A stretch of DNA of 64,000 nucleotides from Portulaca oleracea (taxonomy: Eukaryota > Streptophyta > Magnoliopsida > Caryophyllales > Portulacaceae), in contig CM055874.1 in NCBI GenBank assembly GCA_029582165.1, positions 31,316,383 through 31,380,382 on the forward strand. The letters run 5' to 3'. The position numbers and the translations under genes are program-made. The stretch's first letter is position 1. Each line of letters opens with the position of its first letter. Below the pieces are notes generated by a model, which worked only from the letters and a program-made list of their open reading frames with translations, made no database searches and was not told where the DNA came from. Of this stretch, positions 1 through 10,273 are shown one piece after another.

Positions 1-352
1 TTTGAGCATGAATTATCTTGGCATTATTTTGAGTGATTATGTGAAATTCCTGTTCCATGTGGAGTTATTCTTGGGAAATTAAAAATTCTTGACATTGTTG
101 TTCAGGGTATGAATATAGAGACCCGTAGTCTTTTAGAGTATTTGGCTTTTTATGATAAATCTGATGATGAAGCTTGGGATTTGCTTGAATGGCTTGCATG
201 TGACACATTCGATTTTGAAAATTCTTATGGTACATCCGAGTACCTTTTCCCTAATCCTTGTGCATCTCATACTAGCTCATATATTTAAACTTATAGTTTG
301 GTTTCATGTAGCTTATGTTCTTCTTCTGACCACCATGATTCTACATACCATA
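1..352 (+). pseudogene. gag-like ORF of host element A, left part
   Basis: Frame 1 reads as a gag-like protein from the window edge to a stop at 286-288, with an in-frame TGA at 34-36. It is clearly homologous by eye to the ORF at 49168-49475: both contain an ILDIV..G.N.ETR block, then an L.WLA or LGLLA block and an SEY...NPCA block. The start codon, PBS and LTR lie left of the window. The reading is cut at 352 by the insertion of element O, and decayed sequence of the same element resumes at 27176. I do not recognise a named family. The position of the homologue just after a tRNA-Asp PBS at 49031 argues for the N-terminal gag region of a Ty3/gypsy-type, possibly non-autonomous, element. Confidence 0.6.
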
Positions 353-2038
353 TGTTAGTCGAGTGGTTTGTAAGACCACGGTTTTATCGTTCTTCCACAG
401 GGAGCTAGGGGCCTTAGCTGCAGCAAGTTGACTCTAGGTATGGTTTACGATCATGAAAGGATGATAGAATTTAGGGTAAAAACGGCACAAACACACTATG
501 TTTAGTCAAAAAGGTGAAACAATGGGTGTCGGGAGACTTTTGGGATGCAAACGGGAATGAGGAAATGGGTTTCGCAACAAGAGAGTAACGAGAAAGGGAA
601 ATCAAATGGTAATTCCGTTAGAAAACACCCACCGGACTTCCTCTTTCAAGGATAGTCCGGATTAACTTCCCCGAAATCCATAGACAGACCCGGGAAAGTT
701 AATAGAACGGAATTTCCTTGTTAATTTCTATTCGCTTTCGCGAACTAGAACACTAACTATCCTAATTCCTACCTTCCAACAAGCATTGGATGTATTCAGG
801 ATGCTTTCGCACCCAAATACATCCCACTTGAGGGAAGGATAGGATTAGGAAGTTGATTTCCTAACTAGTTACTCACTAAGATTGCTAACCCAAACCTAAT
901 CACCCATTCACACCTTTAATATCTCCCTAACCCATTAAGGTTCTAGCCACTAAACATCCTAACTATCATGATAATAACATCAACAACTTCATTCATGCTT
1001 AAAAGAGTAAACAAGATGACAATAAACATTCAACAATACCAACAGTATCAATAAAACTAAAAACAGAGATTAATAAATAAGCAATAAATTAGAGAGAGAA
1101 AGGTTAAGAAATGCTCATTGATTGTGATGACAAGGGAGAAAACTTCAGAATAATAAAGCTCAAATGCTCCAAAGTTGAGAATAACCTTCAAACTTCCAAT
1201 AAAAATCAAGAGAATCCAATACAATAACTAATAATCTCAGCAAAGATCTTCCTTAATCCCTCTAATCTAAGACTTAAAATGTGATAAAGAGTGCTAAAGT
1301 ATCATAAAAGATAGGTGAAGCTGTTCCTCTCTTCTCCCCTCAGCTAAAATGACCTAAATACATTAAATAGTAATCAAGGTTGTTACTCAAAACTCATCAT
1401 TTCACACAACGGACAAAACTGGCCCGCAGGGGACCGTAGCGCAGTCGAGGTGACCGTGGCACGCGGTCTGCGTAAGGCGACGATTTCTTCTCTTGCCGCA
1501 TCGCCGTGGGCACGGTCCCCATGCCGTGGTCACGGTCTAAGCGACAGGTGACCGATAACTTTCGCTCCTTCGCACCGCCGTGGCTACGGTCCTGGGAGAC
1601 CGTGGTCACGGTCTAGTTCAGCCAGCTTCTTCCTTAGGCAGGGTGAAGATCCCACCGTGGCTACGGTCAGAGTGGCCGTGACCACGGTCTATCTCGGTTG
1701 CAAGACTTCTTCCTTAGGTCATGGCTCAATCACACCGTGGCTATGGTCATGGGAGACCGTGGCCACGGTGTCTTTCGGCCACAGCTTTCTTCAGGAGGCT
1801 CTTCAACCATTGCTTCCACTTCCGCTGCCTTTGATACATCCAGGGCTCTTGGAATCTTAGGGAATCTCGGGATTCCCAAGATTGGTGCAAAATTGGCCCA
1901 TTTAGAATCGTTTTGAGTGAAACCCTTCGGAAACTACAAAAGTAACTAAAACGTATTAATAGTTATTAAAGCAATTGCGAAACAAGTCAAAAGCTTAAGG
2001 ATTTAGACGGTATTTAGACACGAAATCGGGTCTAAACA
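353..2038 (-). repeat. 3' LTR of element O
   Basis: A 1,686 bp LTR with TG...CA ends. It matches 25497-27175 almost base for base, except across the dyad array at about 1430-1600, where many small differences cluster. It holds the dyad array (1432-1770) and a TATA-like TATTTAA on the minus strand at 1363-1369. The inner boundary abuts a polypurine tract. Confidence 0.93.
1432..1770. repeat. Array of five paired dyads in the element O 3' LTR
   Basis: Ten imperfect copies of GACCGTG-N2-CACGGTC start near 1432, 1452, 1503, 1523, 1577, 1598, 1654, 1674, 1733 and 1755. The copy at 1598-1613 has perfect 7-bp arms. They form five pairs with 20-22 bp between equivalent bases, and pairs recur every 70-80 bp. 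Spacer sequence between pairs is loosely repeated (a CTTCTTCCTTAGG-like block), so the whole is a degenerate tandem repeat of about 75 bp. It lies in what should be U3. Confidence 0.85.
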
Positions 2039-2074
2039 CCCCCCACACTTAAACCTTTGCTCGTCCCGAGCAAA
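2039..2074 (-). promoter_or_regulatory. Polypurine tract and adjoining hairpin, element O
   Basis: On the minus strand AAGTGTGGGGGG (2039-2050) directly abuts the 3' LTR, as expected for the plus-strand DNA primer. Just upstream in element sense is a perfect 8-bp-arm inverted repeat, TTTGCTCG (2056-2063) and CGAGCAAA (2067-2074) with a 3-nt loop. The same tract-plus-hairpin pair recurs at 3348-3388. Confidence 0.85.
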
Positions 2075-4250
2075 ACGGAACGAAACAAAACTAACTAACA
2101 CAAACTCCTCTGTCGTGGGAGAGAAACGAGTGCATTTAGCGTATGCACCAAGCCCTTTGAACCCCCCGGCAGCCTGGGTGGACGAGATGGACTCGTGAGG
2201 GTTTGTAGCGGCTGTACCCACAAAAGCCAAAGAAAAAGGAGAGAGGGAAAGTGAAAACAAAACCGAAGAAAAACAAAAAGAACGACAAAGGGCTATGATT
2301 CACAAGATCTCGCAATCTAAACTAAGAAAATGCGATTAAACCTCCCAAAGTAACCGTTAGGAGCATCTCACAAACACCAAACTCAGAAAAAGGTCGATCT
2401 TGAAGGTTTTTAACTCCCTACACCTTGTAACAAGCGAAACCCCGCAACAAAAATATAACAAGGGTTTAACGGGAATCAAAAGACTTTAAAAACTCGCGTC
2501 CGAATTTGAAAACAACGAAACAACTGAGAGGAGTGTTGCCCTCCCTCGCATTTGGTCACCCTTGGCTTGGTGAGGGCCGTAGGTGATGCAAGGGGAGGCC
2601 CGCTCTTCTTAGAAGCAAAACCTTTCTTTTCTTTCTTCTTTTTCTCTCCTTTTTTTTTTGGTTTTTATTTTCTATTTTTTTTGATTTTTAAAAGTCGGTA
2701 TTAGCCTTACTTTCGGGAATTGGACGACCCATATAAGGGGTATACCCTCCCAACACGGTCTTTTCCATACGACTCTCCGTCGCAAAGCGATATAGGAGGA
2801 GGGTTAAGGGGTATCCAGTGCCGTACCACGAATACCGGGCCCGTGTAGGTTGGCTAAGTGTACGGTGGTTAATGTCTTCACCGACACGCTCCACTTATTC
2901 AGGTTATTAAATCTTAAGAAAACTTTCTTCTTTCTTTTTTTTCTTTTTCTTTCTTTTTGCTTTTGCTAAACGAGAAACAAAAACAAACTCAGATACAAGC
3001 CCTTAGAATCTCCGGGTTCCCAACAAAACGAGAAAGGAATGGGAGTCTCACAAGACACTTAATGAAGGGAGTCTATTAAGGATAAGTCTCGACTAGAATC
3101 TGAGTTAGGGTCGAAAATGCTCCAACCGATTATTTTTAGAAAGAAGTTTAAGAACGGCTTCTCAACTTCGATAACGAGATCCAGGAAACAAAGCAAAACA
3201 AAAAAAAAACAAAACGAAAAGAAAAACGAAAAGGTTTTCACTCCCTTTTTTCTCCATTTTCACACAAAAATTTTTCAAATTTTAAGCAAAAACTAAGAAA
3301 ACAAAGATCAAAACTACTAGGTGATCTACCCTTGAAACAAAATTTCTCCCCCCCCCACACTTAAAACTCCACAATGTCCTCATTGTGGGAAGGTGTCACA
3401 TGAAAAGGGTAGAGAACCTACAAGACAAAAACAAACGAAAACAACTAGCAGGTAGAAAATGGTGGCGACCCGAGCCCACACGGCTCCAACAACAATATAT
3501 CCCAACATAAACACTCAAAGGGGTTCGCCACCCAAAAGAAAATCAAGCATGCGACGGATCATGATAAGGATTCAGATACAAAGAGTAAGGTGGAAAGATA
3601 TTACCTCAATCTCTTCATAAGCGTTGAAAATAGCGATCCGAAGTCGTCGTTCAAGAGAGTCGGTCAACGTTAGAGTAAAAGACGACTTTGCAATTATAGA
3701 ATTCGCATGCGAGACCAAAAGCAAAAGAAAGGAAAAACTATCTTAAGTGATTATGAAAAGAAATTAAAAAGATGAAAAACTGAAAATATGAACAATATAT
3801 ACATTGCCAGTGACTTACCTTATCCCCGAATCTCACTCATTGAGGCGGGAAATAAGGGTGAAACTCAATGTATACTAACCGAAACAACTAATTCATTGCA
3901 TTCATCCCAAATAACATTCGGTTACATCCATCCATGACCCAAAATACAAGCGAGAAATGCTTAAACACAGTCCAGCCCACCAAAAACAACAAACAAGCAA
4001 CCATAAGATAACCATCAGACAACCATACATGACAAACAAACAAGACAAGGAAAAACCCGAGCAACCCAGCCGAACAATCCCCAAAATATGCGAGCTTATG
4101 CTAGAAGAAATCGAGAGACCATCAGTCCAAAATCACCAGACAGCGCAACACCAAAACCCCGAAGAAGCACTCCCCCACACTTATACTTCACAAAATAAAG
4201 TAAATAGACAATGATAAAGGTCGGGTGGGGGTGGGGTGCTTACAAACGGT
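2075..4250 (-). other. 3' untranslated region of element O, no gene
   Basis: No coding sequence is convincing here. The segment lies between the third ORF stop and the 3' LTR. It has long T- or A-rich runs (about 2620-2690, 2925-2965, 3190-3260) and GC-balanced blocks. It resembles 49599-51387 of element T in order and wording, for example a block near 2840-2890 with a counterpart near 50340-50400 and the second tract-plus-hairpin at 3348-3388. A third polypurine-like AAGTGTGGGGG (minus) is at 4172-4182. Confidence 0.7.
3348..3388 (-). promoter_or_regulatory. Second polypurine tract and hairpin, element O
   Basis: The minus strand reads AAGTGTGGGGGGGGG at 3348-3362, matching the primary tract. 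Next to it are perfect 8-bp arms CCACAATG (3369-3376) and CATTGTGG (3381-3388) around a TCCT loop. It sits about 1.3 kb upstream of the LTR in element sense. It may be an extra plus-strand priming site or a duplicated module; function is inferred. Confidence 0.65.
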
Positions 4251-4290
4251 CCTCAAGCGGACCCTCCTGGCGGAGGACGGGGTTGGAGTT

Positions 4291-5717
4291 TGATAGGCCG
4301 CAAGCGCACGGGTGTACGTGTAGCAAATATCAAGGTCGATCCCACAGGGACTTTTCCTTTCAACGCACTGAACTAGCCTCCTAGTTGATCGCTAAGACGA
4401 TCCGGTTTTTGTGGTGAATCAACTAAATCTAACTCTAATCACAATCAAGAACTAAACAAAAGGGTATTCACACAAACTATTCTGATGAAATCAAGGGAAA
4501 AAGATGTTCAGGGGATGAAACCTAAGTCAAATAACGAATCAACGATGTGGATTGAACTCTCATTTTATTAATTTGCACAATCAAGGTTCGATAATCGCAT
4601 AGAATACTTCACAATGAGATTTTGCCACTAGAGCGAATTGCCAAGACTAACCAAGCACCTACTTTCGTGGTTATTTCGATTTAGTCAAGGTTAAAGATCT
4701 AATTATCTCAAGAACCCTAGTTAAAACTTCTATGTCTAGATAATTTTAACTAGTTCAATCTAGGTTTTCGGGTAATCAAACTTCTCCTTTCGGTACTTCA
4801 TTCAACAACCTATTAACATGCAATTGGTGATCAAGCAAAAACAATAACAATCCAATTCAAAGACCAAATAGATTGAAACAAACTAAATTCATGATAATTC
4901 AATCCAACAAAGTTAATTCATCAAGCAACTTCAAAGGTTCATCCCCTAAACTAAAAGAACTACTCACAATTCATGTTTGAAACTACAAAGCAATTGAAAT
5001 CTATTCTAGAAAGCATATGAAAATCTATGAGAGATTGAGAAGTAAACCAAAGGGAAGAACAATCTTGCTAGGAATCAACTATGGAAGACTTTTGCTCCTC
5101 CACTTCGAAGTATATTCCAGTTGCTCTTCGATCTTCAATCTTCTCTCAATCTTCAATGGTGGATGGGATGAAAGATATGATTAGGGCATGGAATGGATGA
5201 TGGTCGATGATTCCCCTTCTACTCGGCCGAAAATCAGCATAATATAGGCAAACATCGCTTCAAAACCGCCGAAAATGAAAAGACAGGAGAGACATGGACC
5301 GTGCCAGGGTAGGTACGGACCGTGCCCCATGTGACACGGACCGTGCTCCCTGTGACACGGACCGTGTCAGCTTCCTTCTCGATTTTTCTCACTCTCTGGC
5401 CCTAGACACGACCCGTGCTTATCCTGGGGGCACCCGTGTCACTGCTATTTCGAGCGTAGGAGAACTTTGGACCATCGTTTGGGCCTTGGGCGATCCAACA
5501 CCTCACTTCTTGGTCCTTTAAGCTCATATCTTGGATCTACACTTGCTTTTTGGGATTGGTTTACATCGATTCTTCACAAATTCCCTACAAAACTCACCAA
5601 ACTCCAAACCAAGTGTAATATGGGAAATTCGGGTATCAAATAACATAATTAAATCAAATATTCCCCAAATTCTCATCAAAACAACCAAGTATTCATATAT
5701 ACAAGAAGCACTTATCA
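4291..5717 (-). repeat. 3' LTR of element I
   Basis: It spans 1,427 bp, the same length as its partner at 15843-17269. It begins TGATAGG and ends CTTATCA, giving 5-bp inverted termini. It includes the dyad array at 5291-5440 and a TATA-like TATATTA on the minus strand near 5240-5246. The first two dyads carry C-to-T changes relative to the other LTR. Confidence 0.95.
5291..5440. repeat. Paired dyad array in the element I 3' LTR
   Basis: Copies of GACACGG-A-CCGTGTC or variants start at 5291, 5312, 5333 and 5354, exactly 21 bp apart. A weaker pair follows near 5405 and 5427. The copy at 5354-5368 has perfect 7-bp arms. The half-sites CACGG and CCGTG are those of element O in the opposite order. 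Confidence 0.85.
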
Positions 5718-5720
5718 AAA

Positions 5721-5756
5721 TCCCCCATGCTTAGTCCTTGCTTGTCCCTAAGCAAG
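5721..5756 (-). promoter_or_regulatory. Polypurine tract and hairpin, element I
   Basis: The minus strand reads AAGCATGGGGGA at 5721-5732, three bases from the 3' LTR. Arms CTTGCTT (5737-5743) and AAGCAAG (5750-5756) form a 7-bp inverted repeat beside it. The tract is repeated exactly at 7538-7549. Confidence 0.85.
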
Positions 5757-7537
5757 TCCAAAGTCAAAAGAAAAGGCAAAGAAAGAACATGAAAGAAAAT
5801 AAAAGAAAACGGGACAAAAAGACTCAAGAACTCAAAGCAAACTCAAAAAGACTCAAAAGTAAAAATAACAAAAACGAAAGTTTTTTTTTTTTTTTATTAC
5901 AACTCCTAAGGATGGCAAAGATAGAACATTCAATCAACCCAATCTAATCTAAAGTATAACCCAAGAGTGAAAAAGAAGCCAATTTACACAAGTAAATGAA
6001 GACAAATTATTCAAGAATGGTACTCATCAAGTTCAACCAATCACCCTTAATCACCGAATGAGATAAGAAGGCACATGTTAAGCATGAAACTAGGTATGAA
6101 TGAAGAGCAAACTCACTTTCTTGGGAATGTGGAAACACTCCTCTCATGTGTTTAAATACGAAAAATCATTGAAAGTTCACTCAAATACTCAAACCAAAGT
6201 CACAACCAACCACGTACTTGCTAAGAATCTCAACTCTCCACCGCAATTTGCAAAGCAACAATGACAATCAAGAGGACTTTCAAGGGTTGTAACGGGGCTA
6301 GGGTTAAGGGTAAGGAGTGGATAATATTTGGGAATCGTGGAGCTAAAAGCCAAAGCTTGAAATTATGTCGCACCAATTCAACATACATACACTCTCACCA
6401 CTTAAAATCAATCCAATTCAACCCCACAAACAAATGGAAACTTGCCTCAAAACAGAAGAAACACAATGTCAAACACTTTATTATCTTTTTCTTCTTTTTT
6501 CCGAAATTCTCCGATTTTTTTCTTTTTCGCTTTTTTTTTCACTTTTTTCTATAGTTCTGTTTTTTCTTTTTTTTTCCTTTTTCTTTTTTCTTACTTTTTG
6601 AATGAAACATACACACTTGTAAACAACTCACACTAGGCAAGCTACCAACTCTACCCAACAACTTCAATGTACATGATTGGGGAATCAAATCAATATTTAC
6701 AACTCAACCTACTCCCCATCACAAACCAAACCACCAAAGTAACCACAATCAACCCAACTTCATACTCAACTTATTTCAAGCAATGGCTTAAGGGTAGGAA
6801 ATATATAATCGGCCAAGGTTCATAATATGGGATCAAGAAAAGAAAAAGTCAAGGCAAGAAAGGGCTAACTAAGGATATTATGATGTAAACGGGTGGTCAA
6901 GGCTTGCGGGTTCAAATCCTAATGCCTCTATCATCTTGTCAATGTACAACGCATAGCAATTTCAAGGAGATGCAAAGCAAATGAAGGAGGATGCAACAAT
7001 GGTGAGTCACTCATGGAAATTAGACTAATAAAAATGATTAGTCTTTTCTTTTAGGCTTATGTGGACTCACGGGTAGCGCTCAACAATCATTACCCAGTTT
7101 AAGAAGATATGCATATGCACAACTCACTCTTACAATAGAAACAAAGGTAATCGGTCTTACTATCCTAGCACAATTCTCACAACAATTAGCTTCACAACTC
7201 ATGTCAATTCACAGTCTTCCACAAACGGGCCATACAAGATCAAATCAAGTCAAAAGAAAACTATCTCGCCAAATCCTATATCAAACAGTTTTTTTTTAAC
7301 TTTTTTTCTCTTTTGTAAATTTTTTTCTTTTCAAAAGCTTTTTACAAGACTCAAAATGAAAATAAGAAAACGAAAACAACCTACAAAAAGAAGAAATTAA
7401 AAACTACAAGAAAATCTAAAAAACAAAGAAAATAAAATCAAAACAAAAGAAAAAGACTCAAAACAAGTTAAAAATCAAAAATAAAAAATAAAATAAAAAC
7501 GACTCAAAACACACATATCCACAATAAGTTACACAAA
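5757..7537 (-). other. 3' untranslated region of element I, no gene
   Basis: Lies between the two tract-plus-hairpin modules. It is A-rich on the plus strand with poly(T) or CTTTT runs at 5880-5896, 6480-6600 and 7290-7345. Short ORFs rich in F, K or S follow these runs and are not coding. I see no domain. Confidence 0.7.
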
Positions 7538-7572
7538 TCCCCCATGCTTGAACCGAGCATTGTCCGCAATGC
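7538..7572 (-). promoter_or_regulatory. Second polypurine tract and hairpin, element I
   Basis: AAGCATGGGGGA (minus, 7538-7549) is identical to the primary tract. Arms GCATTG (7557-7562) and CAATGC (7567-7572) enclose a 4-nt loop. It sits about 55 bp past the third ORF stop in element sense, 1.8 kb before the LTR. Confidence 0.7.
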
Positions 7573-7627
7573 GAAACTGCACCCGAGAAGCAAAGGAAGA
7601 AAACACAAAAAGGTCACAAAGAGGGAA

Positions 7628-8923
7628 TCATGGAGGTGGAGGAGGGGGTGGGTTGCATGTATGGTTAAGCTGCCAATCACGAACGGATCGCATCAAGGCA
7701 AGCATCTCATCCTGACCGCGCTCAATCCTACCCTGAGAGTCTCGAAGGGCTTGAAACTCAAGCTCGCAATAAATTTGGAGGTCGTTTAGCCTCTCTTCAA
7801 GGGTAGGCTCACCATCACCCTCATCACTTTGCGCATCACTGCTACTGTCACCACTCTCTCCATCCTCGCGGATGGCTAGTGGAGCCTCAAAATCGGGCTG
7901 GTTTGGGTCCATGGGAGGGAGAAAGAGGATGTTAGGGACATGTTGGATGGACACATGATCATGGGGAAGCCGCATCTTCTCATTGTTAGGGTACCGCCAC
8001 AAAACAGCAGCCCCGTCCAATGTACACATTTTCATAGAACAGAAGGTCTTAGCATCCAGAAACAAAGGTCCACCAACTAAATCTCGCTGATGGTGAGCAG
8101 GGTCCCAACCAAAATGTCTTGCTAATACGGTTAGCAGACCCCCCATAACAATATCCCCCTTCCCCAAGCTAGCATGTCGCTCTAAGTGAAGAGCAAAGAG
8201 GGCTGCGGGGTTAACATCAGGCTGGGCATAATACATCCCCCATATCACAAAAAATTCAGCTTTAGATGCAACATTCATGCTATCACCACGACCAAACATA
8301 CCACAGGATAGAATCCGCTGAATAACTCGAAAAGTCGGGTTGCGGATGGCAGTGCATTTAGACTTGCGAGGGTTATAATCAGTCCTAGTAGTGAGGAACT
8401 GCCAAAATGCTTTGGGGTTCCAAACATCATCATCAGGCATCTCTCGCCTCCCATGATCAGTTATGACAGGCAGCTGAAAAATCTCAACAAATTCAGTCAA
8501 AGTGAGGGAATGGGTCTCCTCATCGATGTTAAAGCTAATTAAACCCTCCCTAGTGGTCAAATCTACTTCGAAGGTGCTAAGCACCTCCAAGGTCAGATTG
8601 CGAAAGGTAGGTTCTCTCATTCGGGCAAAACGCAACAAGCCACATCGATTTAATAACCATTCAACATCAGTTAACATACCAGTCGCAGCCAAGAAGGGTT
8701 CATGCATAAATCTAGTTGCTACAACTTTCCGCTTGCTTAAAGCAAGGTAACGGTCATACATTTCACCTTCAAGGTTGAATGGATTGTTACCTCGATTAGG
8801 TCGAGACGAGCGCGCACCTTTTTCCTTCCCTTTTCCACCATCAGCCTTCCGCCTCTTAGAAGACGACTCCTCTTGAACTGGACCTTTACCCCTAGCCATC
8901 CTTCGATAACAAAAGGGGTACAC
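7628..8923 (-). CDS. Third ORF of element I, Athila ORF family in env position (function unknown)
   Basis: An unbroken 431-codon ORF downstream of integrase, where Athila and retroviruses carry their third gene. The preferred start may be the later Met (about 8896), which opens a basic, lysine- and arginine-rich segment that looks like a nuclear localisation signal. A central conserved-looking domain has the SLTL.EF...F.LP pattern I associate with the ATHILA ORF-1 family. The last 80 residues are acidic, then probably coiled coil, then end in seven prolines. I see no signal peptide or membrane segment, so an envelope role is not supported. A similar but diverged ORF is at 17270-18624. It is the only intact long ORF of this element. 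Confidence 0.7.
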   Translation of the reverse strand: MYPFCYRRMARGKGPVQEESSSKRRKADGGKGKEKGARSSRPNRGNNPFNLEGEMYDRYLALSKRKVVATRFMHEPFLAATGMLTDVEWLLNRCGLLRFARMREPTFRNLTLEVLSTFEVDLTTREGLISFNIDEETHSLTLTEFVEIFQLPVITDHGRREMPDDDVWNPKAFWQFLTTRTDYNPRKSKCTAIRNPTFRVIQRILSCGMFGRGDSMNVASKAEFFVIWGMYYAQPDVNPAALFALHLERHASLGKGDIVMGGLLTVLARHFGWDPAHHQRDLVGGPLFLDAKTFCSMKMCTLDGAAVLWRYPNNEKMRLPHDHVSIQHVPNILFLPPMDPNQPDFEAPLAIREDGESGDSSSDAQSDEGDGEPTLEERLNDLQIYCELEFQALRDSQGRIERGQDEMLALMRSVRDWQLNHTCNPPPPPPP

Positions 8924-9920
8924 ATTGTTAGTTATTTACAAAAGTGCAAAAGTCTCAAATCGGACGGAGTTAGTTTGTACGAACCATCATTAACTCAAAA
9001 CGAAACAAAGAAACACGAAACGTAGACTCCTAAGACAAAAATCGAACAAAGAGGTAGGCTAAAACAATATGTACATCCTAGCAAACCAAACAAACCAAAC
9101 TCAAGATCAACACTACTTAAAAAAAAACACTACTATGGTGGAACCAAGTATATACAAATCACTACCAAGACTAAACTAAGCTAAAACTAAAGCAAGAAAC
9201 AAGTTAGCTATACACAAAGACTAACTTACTACCACCAAAACTCAATGTATATACATCCAACCAAGTATACTTACTAATTCTTGAGACAAACCACACCAAA
9301 TTCACAGCCAAACAAAACCCAAAGCATAGCAAATTAGTTCTTCAAACAATTCAACCAAGACAAGAGAAATCAAAGTTGAACAATTGAAACAAAATTAGCA
9401 ATAGGGTGCGAATTAACCTCAAGAATTGAATACGGCATCAATCAAATCAAGCCAATTAAGAACAAGAAACCCTAAATTCAAAAACCAACACAATACATCT
9501 AAAAAATCAGCAAATTAAGCAAAGAAGACTAAAAATAAACAAGAATCAAACCTTGTACAAGAGAAATTGAGAAGAAAATGGAGTGGAGTTGGGAAAAATT
9601 AGGGTTTGGAGGTAGTGTGGTGCTGCTGTGTGTGGCGTGCGAGTGAGCGAGTGTGTGTGGGCTGACGAGCGTTGAGGCGAGTGTTGGGCGAGAGTTTGTG
9701 TGCGAGTGTGGGTAGCGAGGGACAGGCGTGCTGTGCGTGCGTTGGTGTGGCTGGGCGAGCGAGTGAAGGCGAGTGTTGTGGCTGTGCGAGAGACGGACGA
9801 GGGCGAGAGAAGGGTTGGCGAACGAGCGAGTGTGGCGAAGGAGAAGAGAGGGCACGGACCGATTCAAGTAAGAAAGAAAAGCAGCTGAATTTTTTTTTTC
9901 TTTTTTAGGGTTTCGATGAG
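8924..9920 (-). other. Leader-like spacer upstream of the element I third ORF
   Basis: No gene. Bases 9590-9870 are rich in CpG and in GCGAGTG/GAGCGAG words, unlike the A-rich DNA around them. The minus strand is then pyrimidine-rich and A/T-rich up to the third ORF, resembling a plant 5' untranslated leader. Together with the dyad pair at 9921-9956 it could hold an internal promoter; this is inference. The 143-aa minus ORF at 9529-9960 lies across this low-complexity DNA and is not credible as a protein. Confidence 0.45.
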
Positions 9921-9956
9921 GACACGGACCGTGCCACCCTAGGCACGGACCGTGCC
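9921..9956. repeat. Internal dyad pair of element I
   Basis: GACACGGACCGTGCC at 9921-9935 and GGCACGGACCGTGCC at 9942-9956, starts 21 bp apart. The second has perfect 7-bp arms and equals the copy at 16864-16878 of the LTR. A half-site, GCACGGACC, lies near 9851. It sits between integrase and the third ORF, about 1 kb before the latter. Confidence 0.85.
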
Positions 9957-10273
9957 TCACTCACCTGACGATTTTTCTGAAAGGCAAAAAAAAAAATAAA
10001 ATAGAAACTCTAGAAAAATCCTAGAAAAACATAATTAAAAAAAGAAAGAAATGTCTAATAATCCTAGAAAAATAAAAAAAAAATAAAGAAAAATAAAAAA
10101 AAACCTAAAAGTTCTAGAAAAATAGAATGAACTCTAGAAAAATCAAAATAAAAAGAAGAAAAACGAGAAAAAAGTTTTAGAAAATCCTAACAAAAATGAA
10201 AATAAAATCTAAAAAGCTTGGGTTGCCTCCCAAGAAGCGCTTATTTAACGTCCTAAGCTTGACCAAGTACCTC
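9957..10273 (-). other. A-rich spacer after integrase, element I
   Basis: The plus strand carries many AAAATCCTAGAAAAA-like words, i.e. loosely repeated T-rich DNA on the coding strand. No gene seen. Confidence 0.6.

Noticed and set aside
7628..8923. Naming the third ORF an envelope gene
   Set aside because: Only its position suggests env. No signal peptide, cleavage site or membrane helix is visible.
9529..9960. 143-aa Ser/His/Pro-rich minus-strand ORF before the third ORF of element I
   Set aside because: Covers the CpG-rich GCGAGTG repeat and the dyad pair. The composition is that of low-complexity DNA, and element O has no counterpart.
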